This document shows, piece by piece, positions 1 to 8,986 of a DNA stretch of 21,335 bases. A program made the translations under genes and the position numbers. How positions within the stretch are numbered: the stretch's first letter is position 1; each line of letters starts with the position of its first letter. Under the pieces are notes generated by a model. It was given only the letters and a program-made list of their open reading frames with translations. It had not been told where the DNA came from and searched no databases. The stretch is from Dentipellis sp. KUC8613 (lineage: Eukaryota > Basidiomycota > Agaricomycetes > Russulales > Hericiaceae), in assembly GCA_002286715.1 (NCBI GenBank), contig NSJX01000098.1, forward strand, positions 21,824 through 43,158. The letters are read 5' to 3'.

Positions 1-19
1 AAGACTCATCTTGTGCAGA

Positions 20-94
20 CTAGTCCCCAATGACTGAGTATATTGACAAGACCAGCGATACAAGGGATAACTCACCTAGTCCCCAATGACTGAG
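20..94. repeat. 19-bp direct repeat pair
   Basis: The 19-mer CTAGTCCCCAATGACTGAG occurs perfectly at 20-38 and again at 76-94, 56 bp apart. No gene is visible around it. It may be a fragment of a larger dispersed repeat cut by the window edge; function unknown. Confidence 0.8.
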
Positions 95-119
95 AGGTCG
101 AGATGGGGAACTAGGGGCT

Positions 120-540
120 AAGCTACTCTACTTATATACTGATATCCGGCGGCTATGCGTGCAGTGCATGCTGTGCTCGGCTGTCCAGGCTGTGTGGGCT
201 GTGCGTGGCTATCCTAGCTGTGCGTGCTGTGCATGGCTATCCTAGCTGTGCGTGCTGTACATGCTGTGCTATGCTATGTGACCTGTACCTGCTGTGCATG
301 TGGCTATCCAGAGATAAGAGAGATAAGGAACTGTACTGTGTGCTACTCTAGGGTGAACATTATACCAAACCAATGAGCGTGAAGGCAATGCAAATGCCAA
401 GGACATCAGTCAGCGCAACTACGGAGTGCTGATGTGGAGGGGCGTCGACGTCATGACACACATGACAGGTGATGTGGGGCTGCAAGGGAGTGCTGGTACG
501 GAGGCGCTGAGTGACCGGAGAGAATAGGGATACGGATCCC
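120..540. repeat. GTGCTGTGCATG-rich simple sequence with a 28-bp tandem duplication; no gene seen
   Basis: This stretch is rich in CTGTGC/GTGCTG words. A 28-bp unit beginning TGGCTATCCTAGCTGTGCGT is tandemly duplicated at 206-233 and 234-261 with a single G/A change near the end. A related TGGCTATCC recurs near 302. From 330 to 540 the sequence is unremarkable intergenic DNA. No convincing splice-compatible coding sequence was found. Confidence 0.6.
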
Positions 541-2340
541 GAGCTTGAACGATGGCACTTGACGGCGGGTCCCGGGCTGGAGCGGCAGAGTCCGGAGGAC
601 ATTGTGGGTGCTTACTGAGCGAGCCACGACACATACGCTTGTGCCGCACTCCCTCCCTCTTCCTCGTGCGGTCCCTCTCGCCATCGCTGCACCTCCTGCC
701 CCCCCAACTCTCGCCATGCCGCTGGCCCCCATTGCTTGGCCATCGCCCGGGCACCGGAATGTGCCCTCGTCGCCGTTGTCGCCCTCGCTGCCCTCGTTGT
801 TCGCCTTGCCCTCCCCTCCACCTCATGCCTCTGCCACCCTCACGTGCCCGCCACATCATCTCGTGCCCCCACCGCCCTCGCGAGCCGCCGCCAACCTCAT
901 GTGCCCGCACGTCGCCTATCTGCAACTGGGCCACGCCCTGTTGCCGTCTCTTGCATGCACGTGTCCGCCATGCAATCTCGCGCGCCCCCACCGCCCTCGT
1001 GAGCAGTGGCTGGCCTCGCACGCCTGCACATCCCTCATCGCCCCTTGTTGCTGTTCCTCACGCCCCCACCTCGCCCGCACGTCGCCCCTTTGCGCCCGTG
1101 CGTGTCAGCCACGCGATCGCACGTGCGCCCACTGCCCTTGCGAGCCGCCGGTGGCCTCACACGCGTGCACGCTGCCTCTCCGCAGCTGTGCCACGCCCTC
1201 ATGCGCGCGCACCTCCCTCTCCACCCCTTCCGCCCTCGGGTGTCTGCACGGCGCCCCTCCCTCTCTCGCGTCACGTGCTCACCCTCACGGGCCCTCCTTG
1301 CTCACCCTCGCACCCCAGCGGTGCCATTGAGCGCTGCCACCAGGCGCCCTCGTGCCCTCCCCGAGCGCTTTCGCCCGCCCTCGCTCGCACCCACCCACTC
1401 TTGCGGCCCTGCTGCAGCTGCCTGTGCCGCTGTCCTGTGGCCCACGCCGTCACACGCCCATCACGCGCACAACCACACATGGCTGTTTGCCTCCGCCAAG
1501 TTGTGTCTCTCGCCCTGCCACCCCGTGTTGTGCACTGCTGCGTGCTGTTGCGCATGCTGCCCCTGCGGCGTTGTTTGGTTGGTGCTCACCCTCTTTGCTC
1601 CCCGTTCCGCCGTCCGCGTGCCCTGCAACGCCGCCGTCATGCTCTCTCGCGACCTGCAGTGCCCTCTCAACTTTGCCCCACCCCTCTCGCGCCCTGTGGG
1701 GCTGTGCCGCACACTGCTGTCGTCGCATGTGTCGCACCCTGCGGCGTCGTCTTTGTGGCATGCCCCATCCTCTTCACACCTCGCCATGCTCCGCTGCTGT
1801 CTCACCATCTCGTGACCCACAGTGCTGTCTGCGCATGAGGGGCACAAGAATGGCACAACAGTAATGACAGCATGACAACAGGATGACGGGATGACAACAG
1901 GCGTGACGGCATGACCGACAGCGTGATGCGGGGCTGCGAGCAGTGCGAGAAGAGCGCGACGTGGCGACGGGGGGCGACAGGGGGCGACAGGAGCACAACA
2001 CGGCGACACGGGCGCCACGCGTGCACCATGCACAAGGCGGGCGCACAGCGGGCACACAGGCGCACAGGCGCGATGGGCAGCGCAATGGGCAACACGAGGG
2101 TGGCAAAGTGCGTGGACAGCATGTGAATGGTGCAAAGGGCACGTTGAGGGCGCAGAGGGGTGCATGAACGGCGGAGACGGCACGTGGAGGACGTGGATGG
2201 CAAGCATGCGGGTGGCGTGGACCCCTGGACACCACAGATGCTGCAAAGAGGGTGGAGGGGAGGTCAAAGGGAGGGTGTATGCACGGAAGGTGGTGAGGGC
2301 GTGCGGATGGCAGCACGAGGCAGTGGTGAGGGCACGCCAT
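540..2340. repeat. GC-rich low-complexity repeat block 1 (C-rich, then G-rich)
   Basis: From 540 to about 1850 the top strand is dominated by C-rich words (CCCTCG, CGCCCC, TGCCCTC). From about 1860 to 2340 it is dominated by G-rich words (GGCGAC, GGCACA). The block contains a degenerate longer unit: CCCCACCGCCCTCGCGAGC-like segments at about 867, 985 and 1126, each followed by a TGGCCTCAC-like string and preceded by a CCGCCA...ATC-CGC-like string, at spacings of about 118 and 140 bp. Open frames spanning it (for example 552-1838) are Pro/Arg/His/Ala-rich with no domain and overlap long open frames on the other strand, so I treat them as composition artefacts. Confidence 0.7.
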
Positions 2341-2660
2341 CAGGAAACGCCGATCATACTATATATAGATACCGTAGAAAAATTTAGTCTATTATAGTCC
2401 TAAAAGAGCCCAAAGACGCGGTAGAGGTAATCATCATGGTACCTAATTTGTAAGCTACCATAGATGCCCGTAGATCCCGAGAAGTGAGCCTGTAGTAGCC
2501 CATAGCTGCCTGTTGCCTACTGTAGCTCCCGTAGATGCCTCAATATATAGGGCCTTATACTGGTTGTTATTTATTGTTTTATTACTTTCAGACAAGCAAT
2601 GATAAGATATTTTTTTATATTGAACTGATTGTAGGGTAGATTTTTATGTACATGATAATA
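2341..2660. other. AT-rich spacer between GC-rich blocks 1 and 2
   Basis: This spacer is AT-rich and enriched in GTAG/CTAC words. It contains CTACCATAGATGCCCGTAGA at 2455-2474, closely matched at 6357-6376 just before block 3, and a second CCCGTAGATGCC at about 2528. No coding sequence or RNA gene was recognised. Confidence 0.5.
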
Positions 2661-5060
2661 GCTACAGTAAACAAGGGCGCCGCAGGCGTGAGAGGTTGCG
2701 CGTGCACAGCGAGGGCAGCACGCTGGCGCGAGAGGCATGAGGGCTGCGCGGGCGTCGCAAGGGTGGCGAGCCGAGGACGGCGCGGGTGAGGGGCTGCGCG
2801 GGCGAGAGACAGTGCGGGAGGACAGCGCTGGCGAAGGACAGCGCTGGCAGAGAGGTGGCACGGGCGAGGGACGGCGCAGGCAAGACGGTGCTGTCTCTTG
2901 CCTGCACTGTCCTCGCCTGCTTCGCCCGTGCCATCCTTTGCCTGCACTGTCCCGCCCGTGCCGTCCTGCCCGCGCCGTCCCGTCTGCACTGTCCCTCTCC
3001 TGTGCCACCTCTCCGCCAGTGCCGTCCTTTGCCAGCACTGTCCTTCGCCCGCACTCGGCGCAGGCGAGAGACGGCACGGGAGAGGACAGCGCGGGCAAGC
3101 GGCGGCGCGGGCAGCGCGGGCGAGGGCGAGCAGAGGCGCGGGCGGCGAGGGCGAGGGCGAGCAGAGGCGCGGGCGGCGAAGGCGAGGCGAGGCGAGGGCG
3201 GGGCCGCGAGAGCGAGGGGAGGCGAGGGCAGGCGGAGGCGAGGGCGGCGAGGGCGAGGGCGAGCGGAGGGGAGCGCGGCGAAGGCGAGGCGAGCACGGGC
3301 GGAGGGGAGGGCGGCGAAGGCGAGGCGAGGGGAGGGCAGCGAAGGCGAGGCGAGGCGAGGCGAGGGCGGGGCCGCGAGCGAGAGCACGAGCGAGGTGGGG
3401 GCGGGGCGGCGAGGGCGAGGGGAGGCGAGGGTGGGCGGAGGCGAGGGCGGCGAGCGCGAGTGCGAGCGGAGGGGAGGGCGACGAAGGCGACGGCGGCAAC
3501 GGCGCGGGCGGGGCGGCGAGTGCGAGGGGAGGCAAGGGCGGGCGCGGGCGCGGGCGCGGGCGAGGGTGAGGGCAGCGCGGGCGAGGGCCGGCGGAGGCAG
3601 CATGGGGCGGTGCACGCACGTGAGGCGGTGCAATAGGCGGAGGCCGGCGGTGGACGCGGCGTGAGGCGCGAGAGGTGGCGTGGGGCGCGAGAGGCCGTGC
3701 GGGGGCAGCGAGCACAGCGAGGGCCATCCTCGAACCCCACGACGACGCGCTCGGGGCGCACGAGGGCGTGCAAGGGGCGCGCGATGGGGAATGACGGGCG
3801 CGAGGGGCGCGCGAGGGGCGCATGAGGGTGCGCGTGGGGCGCCAGGGGTGTGTGAGGGCGCCACGGAGTGCGCCAGCGCGCTCGGGGGTACGTGTTTGTG
3901 CATGCGGCGTGGACACGTGGGCCGGCGCGGCGCGAGAGAGGGTGAGTGGGGCGTGAGAGAGGTGGAGAGAGGGCATACCAGGGTGTGATCGAGCGGCGGA
4001 GGCGCAGCGCGAGGGCAAGGCAGCGGAGGCGAGACGGCGGAAGCCAGAGGCAGCGCGACAAGAGGCGGCACAGGCGGTGTTCGGGGGCGCACAAGAGCGG
4101 CGCGGGCGTCGTGAGAGCAGCGAGTTGGGGGCGGCGTGTGGGACGGCGCGGGTGAGGAGCGGCACGGGGGCAGCGAGGGCGTCGCGAGGGCGACGCAAGG
4201 ACGACAACGGCCGCGGGAGGGGCAGCTTGGGGCGCGGGAGGGCCGCTCGGGGTGCAGGAGGGCCGCGGGAGGCTGCAGGGGCGTCGCGAGGGCGGCGCAG
4301 GTGGCGTTTGGGGCGCACAAGGGCGGCACAGGCGGCGTTTGGGGCGTTCGGGGTGCACAAGGGCGGCGCGGGTGTCGAGGGCGGCGAGCTGGGGACGGCG
4401 TGTAGGACGGCGCGGGCGACAGGCGGCCTGGGGGCAGCGAGGGCGACGAGGGCCGCACTTGAAGCGGCATGTGGGCCAGCGTGAGGTGCAAGGAGGTGGA
4501 TGCGAGGGGAGGCGGCTGGGACACGACAGCAGGGGTGGCGTCACGACAGCGGGGGTGGCGTCACGACAGCGGGGGTGGCGTCACGACAGCGGGGGTGGCG
4601 TCACGACAGCGGGGGTGGCGTCACGACAGCGGGGCAGGGGCGTCACGAGTGCGGCGGGGGCGGCGTGGTGACGGCGCAGGCGGCGTCAATGCGGCGTTGT
4701 GAAGACAGCGGCGCGGGCGTCGTGTGGGCGGCAGGGGGCAGGGGCATCGTAACGGCGGCGGGAGCGTCGTGTGGGTGGCGCGGGCGGCATGGGCGAGGGA
4801 TGGCGCAGGGGGCATGGGCGAGGGACGGCGCGGATGTCGTGAGGGCGGCATGTGGGACGGCGCAGGCAAGCGGGGCGCGAGAGAGGGTGAGTGGGGCGCG
4901 AGAGAGGCGGAGACGACGTACAAGGGTGCGAGCACGAGAGGGCGGCGTGACCACAAGAGGCGGCGCGGAGGCGGCGCAAGCAGAGAGCAACGCGAGCCAG
5001 GGGCAACGCATGTGTGAGAGACGGCACAGGTGCGAGAGGGTGGGTGCGAGGGGCAGCTAG
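2660..5060. repeat. GC-rich low-complexity repeat block 2
   Basis: The block is G-rich on the top strand to about 2885, C-rich from about 2890 to 3055, then strongly G-rich to 5060. The core at 3056-3600 consists of GCGAGGGCGAG/GGCGAGGCGAG words with recognisable tandem units. A 30-mer beginning GCGAGGGCGAGCAGAGGCGC occurs at 3120 and 3151 (period 31), and GGCGAGGGCGGGGCCGCGAG occurs ending at 3210 and 3378 (168 bp apart), with a related following segment offset by about 200 bp. Long open frames exist in all frames and on both strands (up to about 650 codons on the minus strand), which is expected for stop-poor GC-rich repeats and not for a gene. Confidence 0.7.
4521..4634. repeat. 20-bp tandem repeat (minisatellite), about 5.7 copies
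   Basis: The unit TCACGACAGCGGGGGTGGCG is repeated perfectly at 4541, 4561, 4581 and 4601. A slightly diverged first copy lies at 4521 and a partial copy at 4621-4634. The period is 20, not a multiple of three, so any translation cycles through three frames; this argues against coding constraint. The perfect copies imply recent expansion, so a length polymorphism between isolates is likely. Confidence 0.95.
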
Positions 5061-5439
5061 AGGTGAGTGTAGCTGCTGGCGACGAGAGCAACAAGTCGCG
5101 TCTCTGGGGCCAAATCGTGGGAAAAAAAAGACTCACATTCGAGTTTGCGCGCTGCGTGCAAACTCTCTTAGCAACCACCATGTCCAATGGAGCATGGTGG
5201 CAGCTAGGCTTTACAGGTGCAGAGGACTAGTCTGTCCTCTGCACCATTTCTTCTTGGTGCCCTCGCACCTTGCTTATTGAGTGACATGGCAGCGACTTGT
5301 CGCCCTGGAGCGACAAGTCGTGTATTGAGTAAGAGGCTCCGGAGGCGTGAGAAAGTATAAGTTTCCGCCCGTCGCAGTCCCGCGCGCGGAACGGAACGAC
5401 AGTGTTGTTTGAGATACCATTTATGGTAACTCAAACAAC
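5053..5439. other. Serial stem-loop region
   Basis: Several clean inverted repeats follow each other: 5053-5059/5070-5076 (7 bp), 5141-5148/5158-5165 (8 bp), 5175-5182/5193-5200 (8 bp), 5216-5227/5234-5245 (12 bp, 6-nt loop), 5256-5260/5265-5269 (5 bp), 5293-5303/5310-5320 (11 bp, 6-nt loop), and 5404-5420/5423-5439 (16 of 17 pairs, 2-nt loop). All but the last are perfect. The 5293-5320 hairpin is also bracketed by TATTGAGT at 5275-5282 and 5323-5330. The region is not GC-monotonous, so these are not a by-product of simple sequence. It could be a structured RNA, a foldback or mobile-element end, or the product of template-switch mutation; I cannot decide between these. Confidence 0.6.
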
Positions 5440-5937
5440 TAAACCTCCTGGCTACACAAACGAAACACAAAATTTAAGAGAGCTGGGCTTGCTTCTGGCA
5501 GATATTACTCACCTTCTATCAATCTATAACCAGTTGTGTAGTTCAAATAATCAGAGTAGTTCAGAGAACCAGATAATTCTTCGGGCTACACAACTGTTTG
5601 AACTATCACTGCATTGTTGAAACAACAAGTATTGAGGATATGGTGCCAATATTAGAACAGATTCTGCTGTGTTGGCTGCAGGTCTGGGAGATCAACCAGA
5701 TGGAGCACGAGATGTGCTCCTACTTGAAGCGGCAGCTCAATGTCAACACTATTATGTTTGCTGACTTTGAGGCTCAAGTCTGCTACGATTTTCATAATTC
5801 TTGTACACCTTGCATTCCATGCTTATTGAGATTTGTCCATTCATTATTATTGCTCAGCTCACTATGTTTGACTCTAACTCGTACTCATTCACCGGTCATC
5901 ATATAGTGTTGTTCAAGCTACCAAAAATGGTAACTCA
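5402..5937 (+). repeat. Flanking repeat of the cyclin-exon duplication
   Basis: The sequence at 5402-5434 (GTGTTGTTTGAGATACCA... then ATGGTAACTCA) recurs at 5905-5937 (GTGTTGTTCAAGCTACCA... then ATGGTAACTCA). Each lies upstream of one copy of the cyclin-like fragment. The duplicated unit was therefore larger than the coding fragment, and the second copy has lost about 140 bp between this motif and the exon. Confidence 0.6.
5682..5792 (+). pseudogene. Cyclin-like exon fragment, copy 1
   Basis: Directly after an intron-acceptor-like GGCTGCAG, the frame reads V-W-E-I-N-Q-M-E-H-E-M-C-S-Y-L then QLNV and ADFEAQV. This resembles, from memory, the part of basidiomycete PHO80/PCL-like cyclin domains that reads NQMEREMC.YLEW.LNV followed by DFE. 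Only this exon-sized piece is recognisable. No upstream cyclin-box exon was found, and the downstream frame turns into a Leu/Cys-rich tail. The usual aromatic/Glu pair of YLEW is replaced by KR here. I infer an exon-sized pseudogene or captured gene fragment. The family call rests on pattern memory and would need a profile search. Confidence 0.45.
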
Positions 5938-6042
5938 GCCTGCAGCTCATGTCTTGTTCGCAAATCCAATGCCTCACAGTCAGCACTCATAAATGCTCAT
6001 GCAACAATCAGTATTAGAACAATCCTGATGTGTTGGCTGCAG

Positions 6043-6153
6043 GCCTGGGAGGTCAACCAGATGGAGCAAGAGATGTGCTCCTACCTCGAGTGGCAACTCA
6101 ATGTCAAATCTGTTATACTTGCCGATTTTGAGGCTCAAGTGCACTATAATCTT
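6043..6153 (+). pseudogene. Cyclin-like exon fragment, copy 2
   Basis: This is a second copy of the fragment at 5682-5792, 361 bp downstream in the same orientation. It again follows GGCTGCAG and reads A-W-E-V-N-Q-M-E-Q-E-M-C-S-Y-L-E-W-Q-L-N. This copy keeps the YLEW motif that copy 1 lost, so neither copy is simply ancestral to the other. Similarity continues through about 6226 (TTGTTGCTCAGC in both). The reading frame ends shortly after at 6228. It is probably non-functional. Confidence 0.45.
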
Positions 6154-6235
6154 GATAATTCATGTGCACCTTGTGTTCTATGTTTGTTTAGACTGATACA
6201 TTCTCTATTGTTGCTCAGCCTGTTCTGACATTCTA

Positions 6236-6430
6236 CTGTAGTCTACTCAGAGCTACGTGCTGCTACAGTAGATCTATGATCGCTACTGGGTAGCTACTGG
6301 GTAGCTACGTACGGTCTTTTGACAAACTCCGAGCTCTACGGGTAGTGCCGATAGCACTACCATAGATGCCGGTAGATCAGGCACAGCTATAGTTGATCGC
6401 CGGTTCATACAGGCTGGATGACGCGTTTTC
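6236..6430. other. CTAC/GTAG-rich spacer bordering GC-rich block 3
   Basis: The spacer contains an 11-bp tandem duplication, GCTACTGGGTA, at 6282-6292 and 6293-6303, and many CTAC/GTAG palindromic words. At 6357-6378 it matches 21 of 22 positions of the motif at 2455-2476 that follows block 1. No gene seen. Confidence 0.6.
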
Positions 6431-8130
6431 CTGATGGCGGGGCATGAGAGGACACTGCAAGGTGCGAGAGGGCGCGAGAGGGCAGCCCACAGCGAGTGAG
6501 AGTGGTGGTGGGTGTGTTGGGGCACCTCTGGGGTGCGCATGGGTGGCGGTGGGTAATCAGGGTGGCGATGGCGGCAGCAGGGCAGTGATGGCGGCAGCAG
6601 GGCACAAAAGAGGGTGTGCGGGGCTGAAGAGGGCGGGGCAGGCAGGCACGAAGACGACTCTGCAGGGCCTGAGATGGCCCCACAACCAGCAGCCGCATGC
6701 ACGTGCAGCGCCGGAGGGCGCACGCGAGAGCAGTGGCGATGGGGCACGACATGGCACAGGGGCCATCACGGTGGGTCATGAGAGGGGGGGGGGCAGAGCG
6801 GGCCGGATGGCCAAGTGGCGTGCATGTGCAACGAGGGTGCACGGGCACGACACAGGGTGCAGAGGCGCGATACGAAGCGCACAGGTGCAAAACAGGGTGG
6901 AGCAGTGAGGGCGAGGCGCAGCGGTGAGGACGAGGCAGACAGTGATCACGAGGGTGACGAGGGCAACATCTGCAGAAATGCTGCAGGGACGAGCAGCATC
7001 CGGCAGTTGCTGAGGCCCTGCGTTGCTCCTCTTCGCACAGCAACAGCGCCGACTTGCACTAAACTGAGGCCACCACGCACCTCAGCAGGACTGTTGATGT
7101 CGCTGCATCCGATGCTGCTTCGCCAACTAGTGCCCCACCAATGCTGTCTGGCGCCTGAGTGGCGTCCTCTTCCCCATCTCGTGCTACACCAGCCTCGTCT
7201 CATGTGCCCCACAGCCGCCCTCACACCACCACCCTCCAGCTCATGCCGCCGCCCCCGAGTACCACCCCTGCGTTGCGCTCGCTTGTGGCCCGGCAACGCT
7301 GCAGTGCAATGCTGTCGCACTGCCAGGGTCCCTCGCTCGCCGTTCTGTCGCACCTCAGCCCTGGCATGCCGTCGCATGCTGTCACGCACCCTCCTCACCA
7401 CCAGCAAATCCACCTCGTCACACGTGCCCCATGGTGCCATCGTGCGGTTGCACCCCCTCGCGCTGCCCTCTCAACCCCCTCATGCCGCCCTCTCAACCCC
7501 CTTGCACTCGATGTCGCGCCCCCACACTTGCCACCACTTGCTCTCCTTCTGCTGCCACGCGCCGTCATGCCGCCATCACCCGCCCCATGCCGCCGTCATG
7601 CGCTCGTCACCCGCCCTTGCTCCACATGCCCTTGCCACCATTTTGCTGTGCCATGGCACGTCACCATGCTGCGTCATCTGGAACTTCGCTCCGCTGCCTC
7701 ATGCACCGTCGCACATTCTTGCATCCCACAGTGCGCCCTCGCCATGCTCTGGCGCCCGTGACATCATTTTGCGCCTTGCTACGCCGTCTTGACCATCTCG
7801 CAACCCTCTCGTGCCATGCCACATTGCCTCGCTGCACCCTTTGTGCCGCACTGCGCCTCTGGATCTCTGCACTGCTGTCTCCCACCCCATTGTGTCCTCT
7901 CGCGTCCTGCAGTGTGCCATGGCTGTGCTCTGGCACCCTGTCACGCCGTATTGTGCCCCGCGACGCCTTCTCGATCCCCTCCGCCGCTCTCTCGCGCGGC
8001 GCCGCACCCTCCAGACCTTTGCACTGCTGCCTCCCGCCCCGTTGTGCACCATGGCGCTGTGTCATGCCCTGGAATGCTTTCTCAGCCCCCATCCGCTGCC
8101 CTGTCGTGCTCTCACCTCCCATCAGCCTTG
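6430..8130. repeat. GC-rich low-complexity repeat block 3 (G-rich, then C-rich)
   Basis: The top strand is G-rich from 6430 to about 6990, then C-rich to 8130, the opposite order from block 1. A satellite-like unit is visible in the C-rich part: TGCACTGCTGTCTCCCACCC at 7868 recurs as TGCACTGCTGCCTCCCGCCC at 8020, 152 bp apart, and CATGCTCTGGCGCCCGTG-like text recurs at about 7743 and 7924. The word CTCTCGCG(A/T)CCTGCAGTG is shared with block 1 (1644-1661 and 7897-7914), and a related string occurs in inverted orientation at about 6450-6490. Blocks 1 and 3 therefore belong to one repeat family. Open frames here lack domains and I do not call genes. Confidence 0.7.
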
Positions 8131-8930
8131 CTGTTTGTACTTTTATAGTGTGACTTTTTTCAATGCTGACATTTTGGTATGTTTATTAATTCTGCAGGAT
8201 ATCTTGTAGAGACATTAGTCCTTTGTATGATAACAGTAGTTCTGGAAATGTAATGTATTATCATTATTATAATGCAAGTGCTTGTGATATTGAAGCCAAC
8301 AAAGTTTCAAGTAGCTGCAGGACTCCTAGTGACAATGTACAAGCCTGATAATGTCTATACTGTGTGATCTATAGGAAGAAGAAATAGATATGATAGTATA
8401 TCTGCCTAGTAGGATTATCTGGTCTATAGACTGCTCTATAGTATTTCTAAGTCTCTCAGATTTATAACTGTCTCACTTTCAGAGATATTGTCAATCAAGG
8501 AGATCATGATGACAAAATCACTAAGGGTAAATGTTCTGATGTAAATTGAATAACTGGAAGATATACATCATGCAAATCATACAAAGAATGGGATAATAAT
8601 TGAATATATGAACTTATGTAATACTTCAAAGTCAAGATATAACCACTCTCAAAGATGAATCAGAACCTGCTGCTTGCTGGCCCACTCCTCACTAGTCAAG
8701 AGTTGTTGGGTAGGTCTACTTAGAAGTAGACAACAACTTAGGAGACTAAGCATAAGGACTACTGTAGCCTACTGCCCTGCTTATATACTAGTAAACTAAA
8801 TATAGTACTTGGATGAGTAATCCATCAGTGCATATCAGTGTACAATGAGTAAGCAGACTAGTGTACAGTAGTACACACCAGTGTGCATCAGTATCCATCA
8901 TAGTGTATAGTAGTAAACACTATGAACAGC
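8131..8930. other. AT-rich intergenic stretch; no gene seen
   Basis: This is AT-rich sequence without a convincing exon. It holds the first copy of a 43-bp repeat (8654-8696) and a near-perfect palindrome with arms GTCTACTT/AAGTAGAC (8714-8731). The stretch at 8820-8925 is rich in AGT/CAGTGT/GTACA words. It ends at the target site of the LTR insertion. Confidence 0.5.
8654..8696 (+). repeat. 43-bp dispersed repeat, copy 1
   Basis: This 43-bp sequence matches 10741-10783 at 40 of 43 positions. It includes the shared strings CCTGCTGCTTGCTGGCCCAC and CTCACTAGT. It is not part of the LTR (8936-9757). The second copy lies just upstream of the Tc1/mariner relic, so this may be an end of another transposon family. 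Confidence 0.85.
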
Positions 8931-8986
8931 CTAAGTGTCAAGGATCACTCCTTATCTCATTGCTTTCCTCGACTCCTTCTGATGAC

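Larger units (their letters stand above)
5651..6226 (+). repeat. Direct segmental duplication of about 220 bp (5651-5865 and 6013-6226)
   Basis: From ATTAGAACA (5651 and 6013) through TTGTTGCTCAGC-like sequence the two segments align nearly without gaps, at roughly 75-80% identity by eye. They include the intron-acceptor-like site and the cyclin-like exon. The duplication is old enough to have diverged. Confidence 0.8.

Noticed and set aside
552..1838. 428-codon open frame on the plus strand
   Set aside because: Pro/Arg/His/Ala/Ser-rich, no domain, lies in a degenerate C-rich repeat, with long open frames on the other strand as well. Stop codons are rare in such composition.
2571..4544. Three overlapping minus-strand open frames of about 580-660 codons
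   Set aside because: All three frames are open at once over simple GC-rich repeats. This is a compositional effect and not a gene.
4521..4634. Possible CRISPR array
   Set aside because: The 20-bp units are head-to-tail with no spacers, and the context is eukaryotic. It is a minisatellite.
6815..8153. Several 150-325-codon open frames in block 3
   Set aside because: Same reasoning: overlapping in several frames and both strands, repeat-derived, with no recognisable motifs or splice structure.
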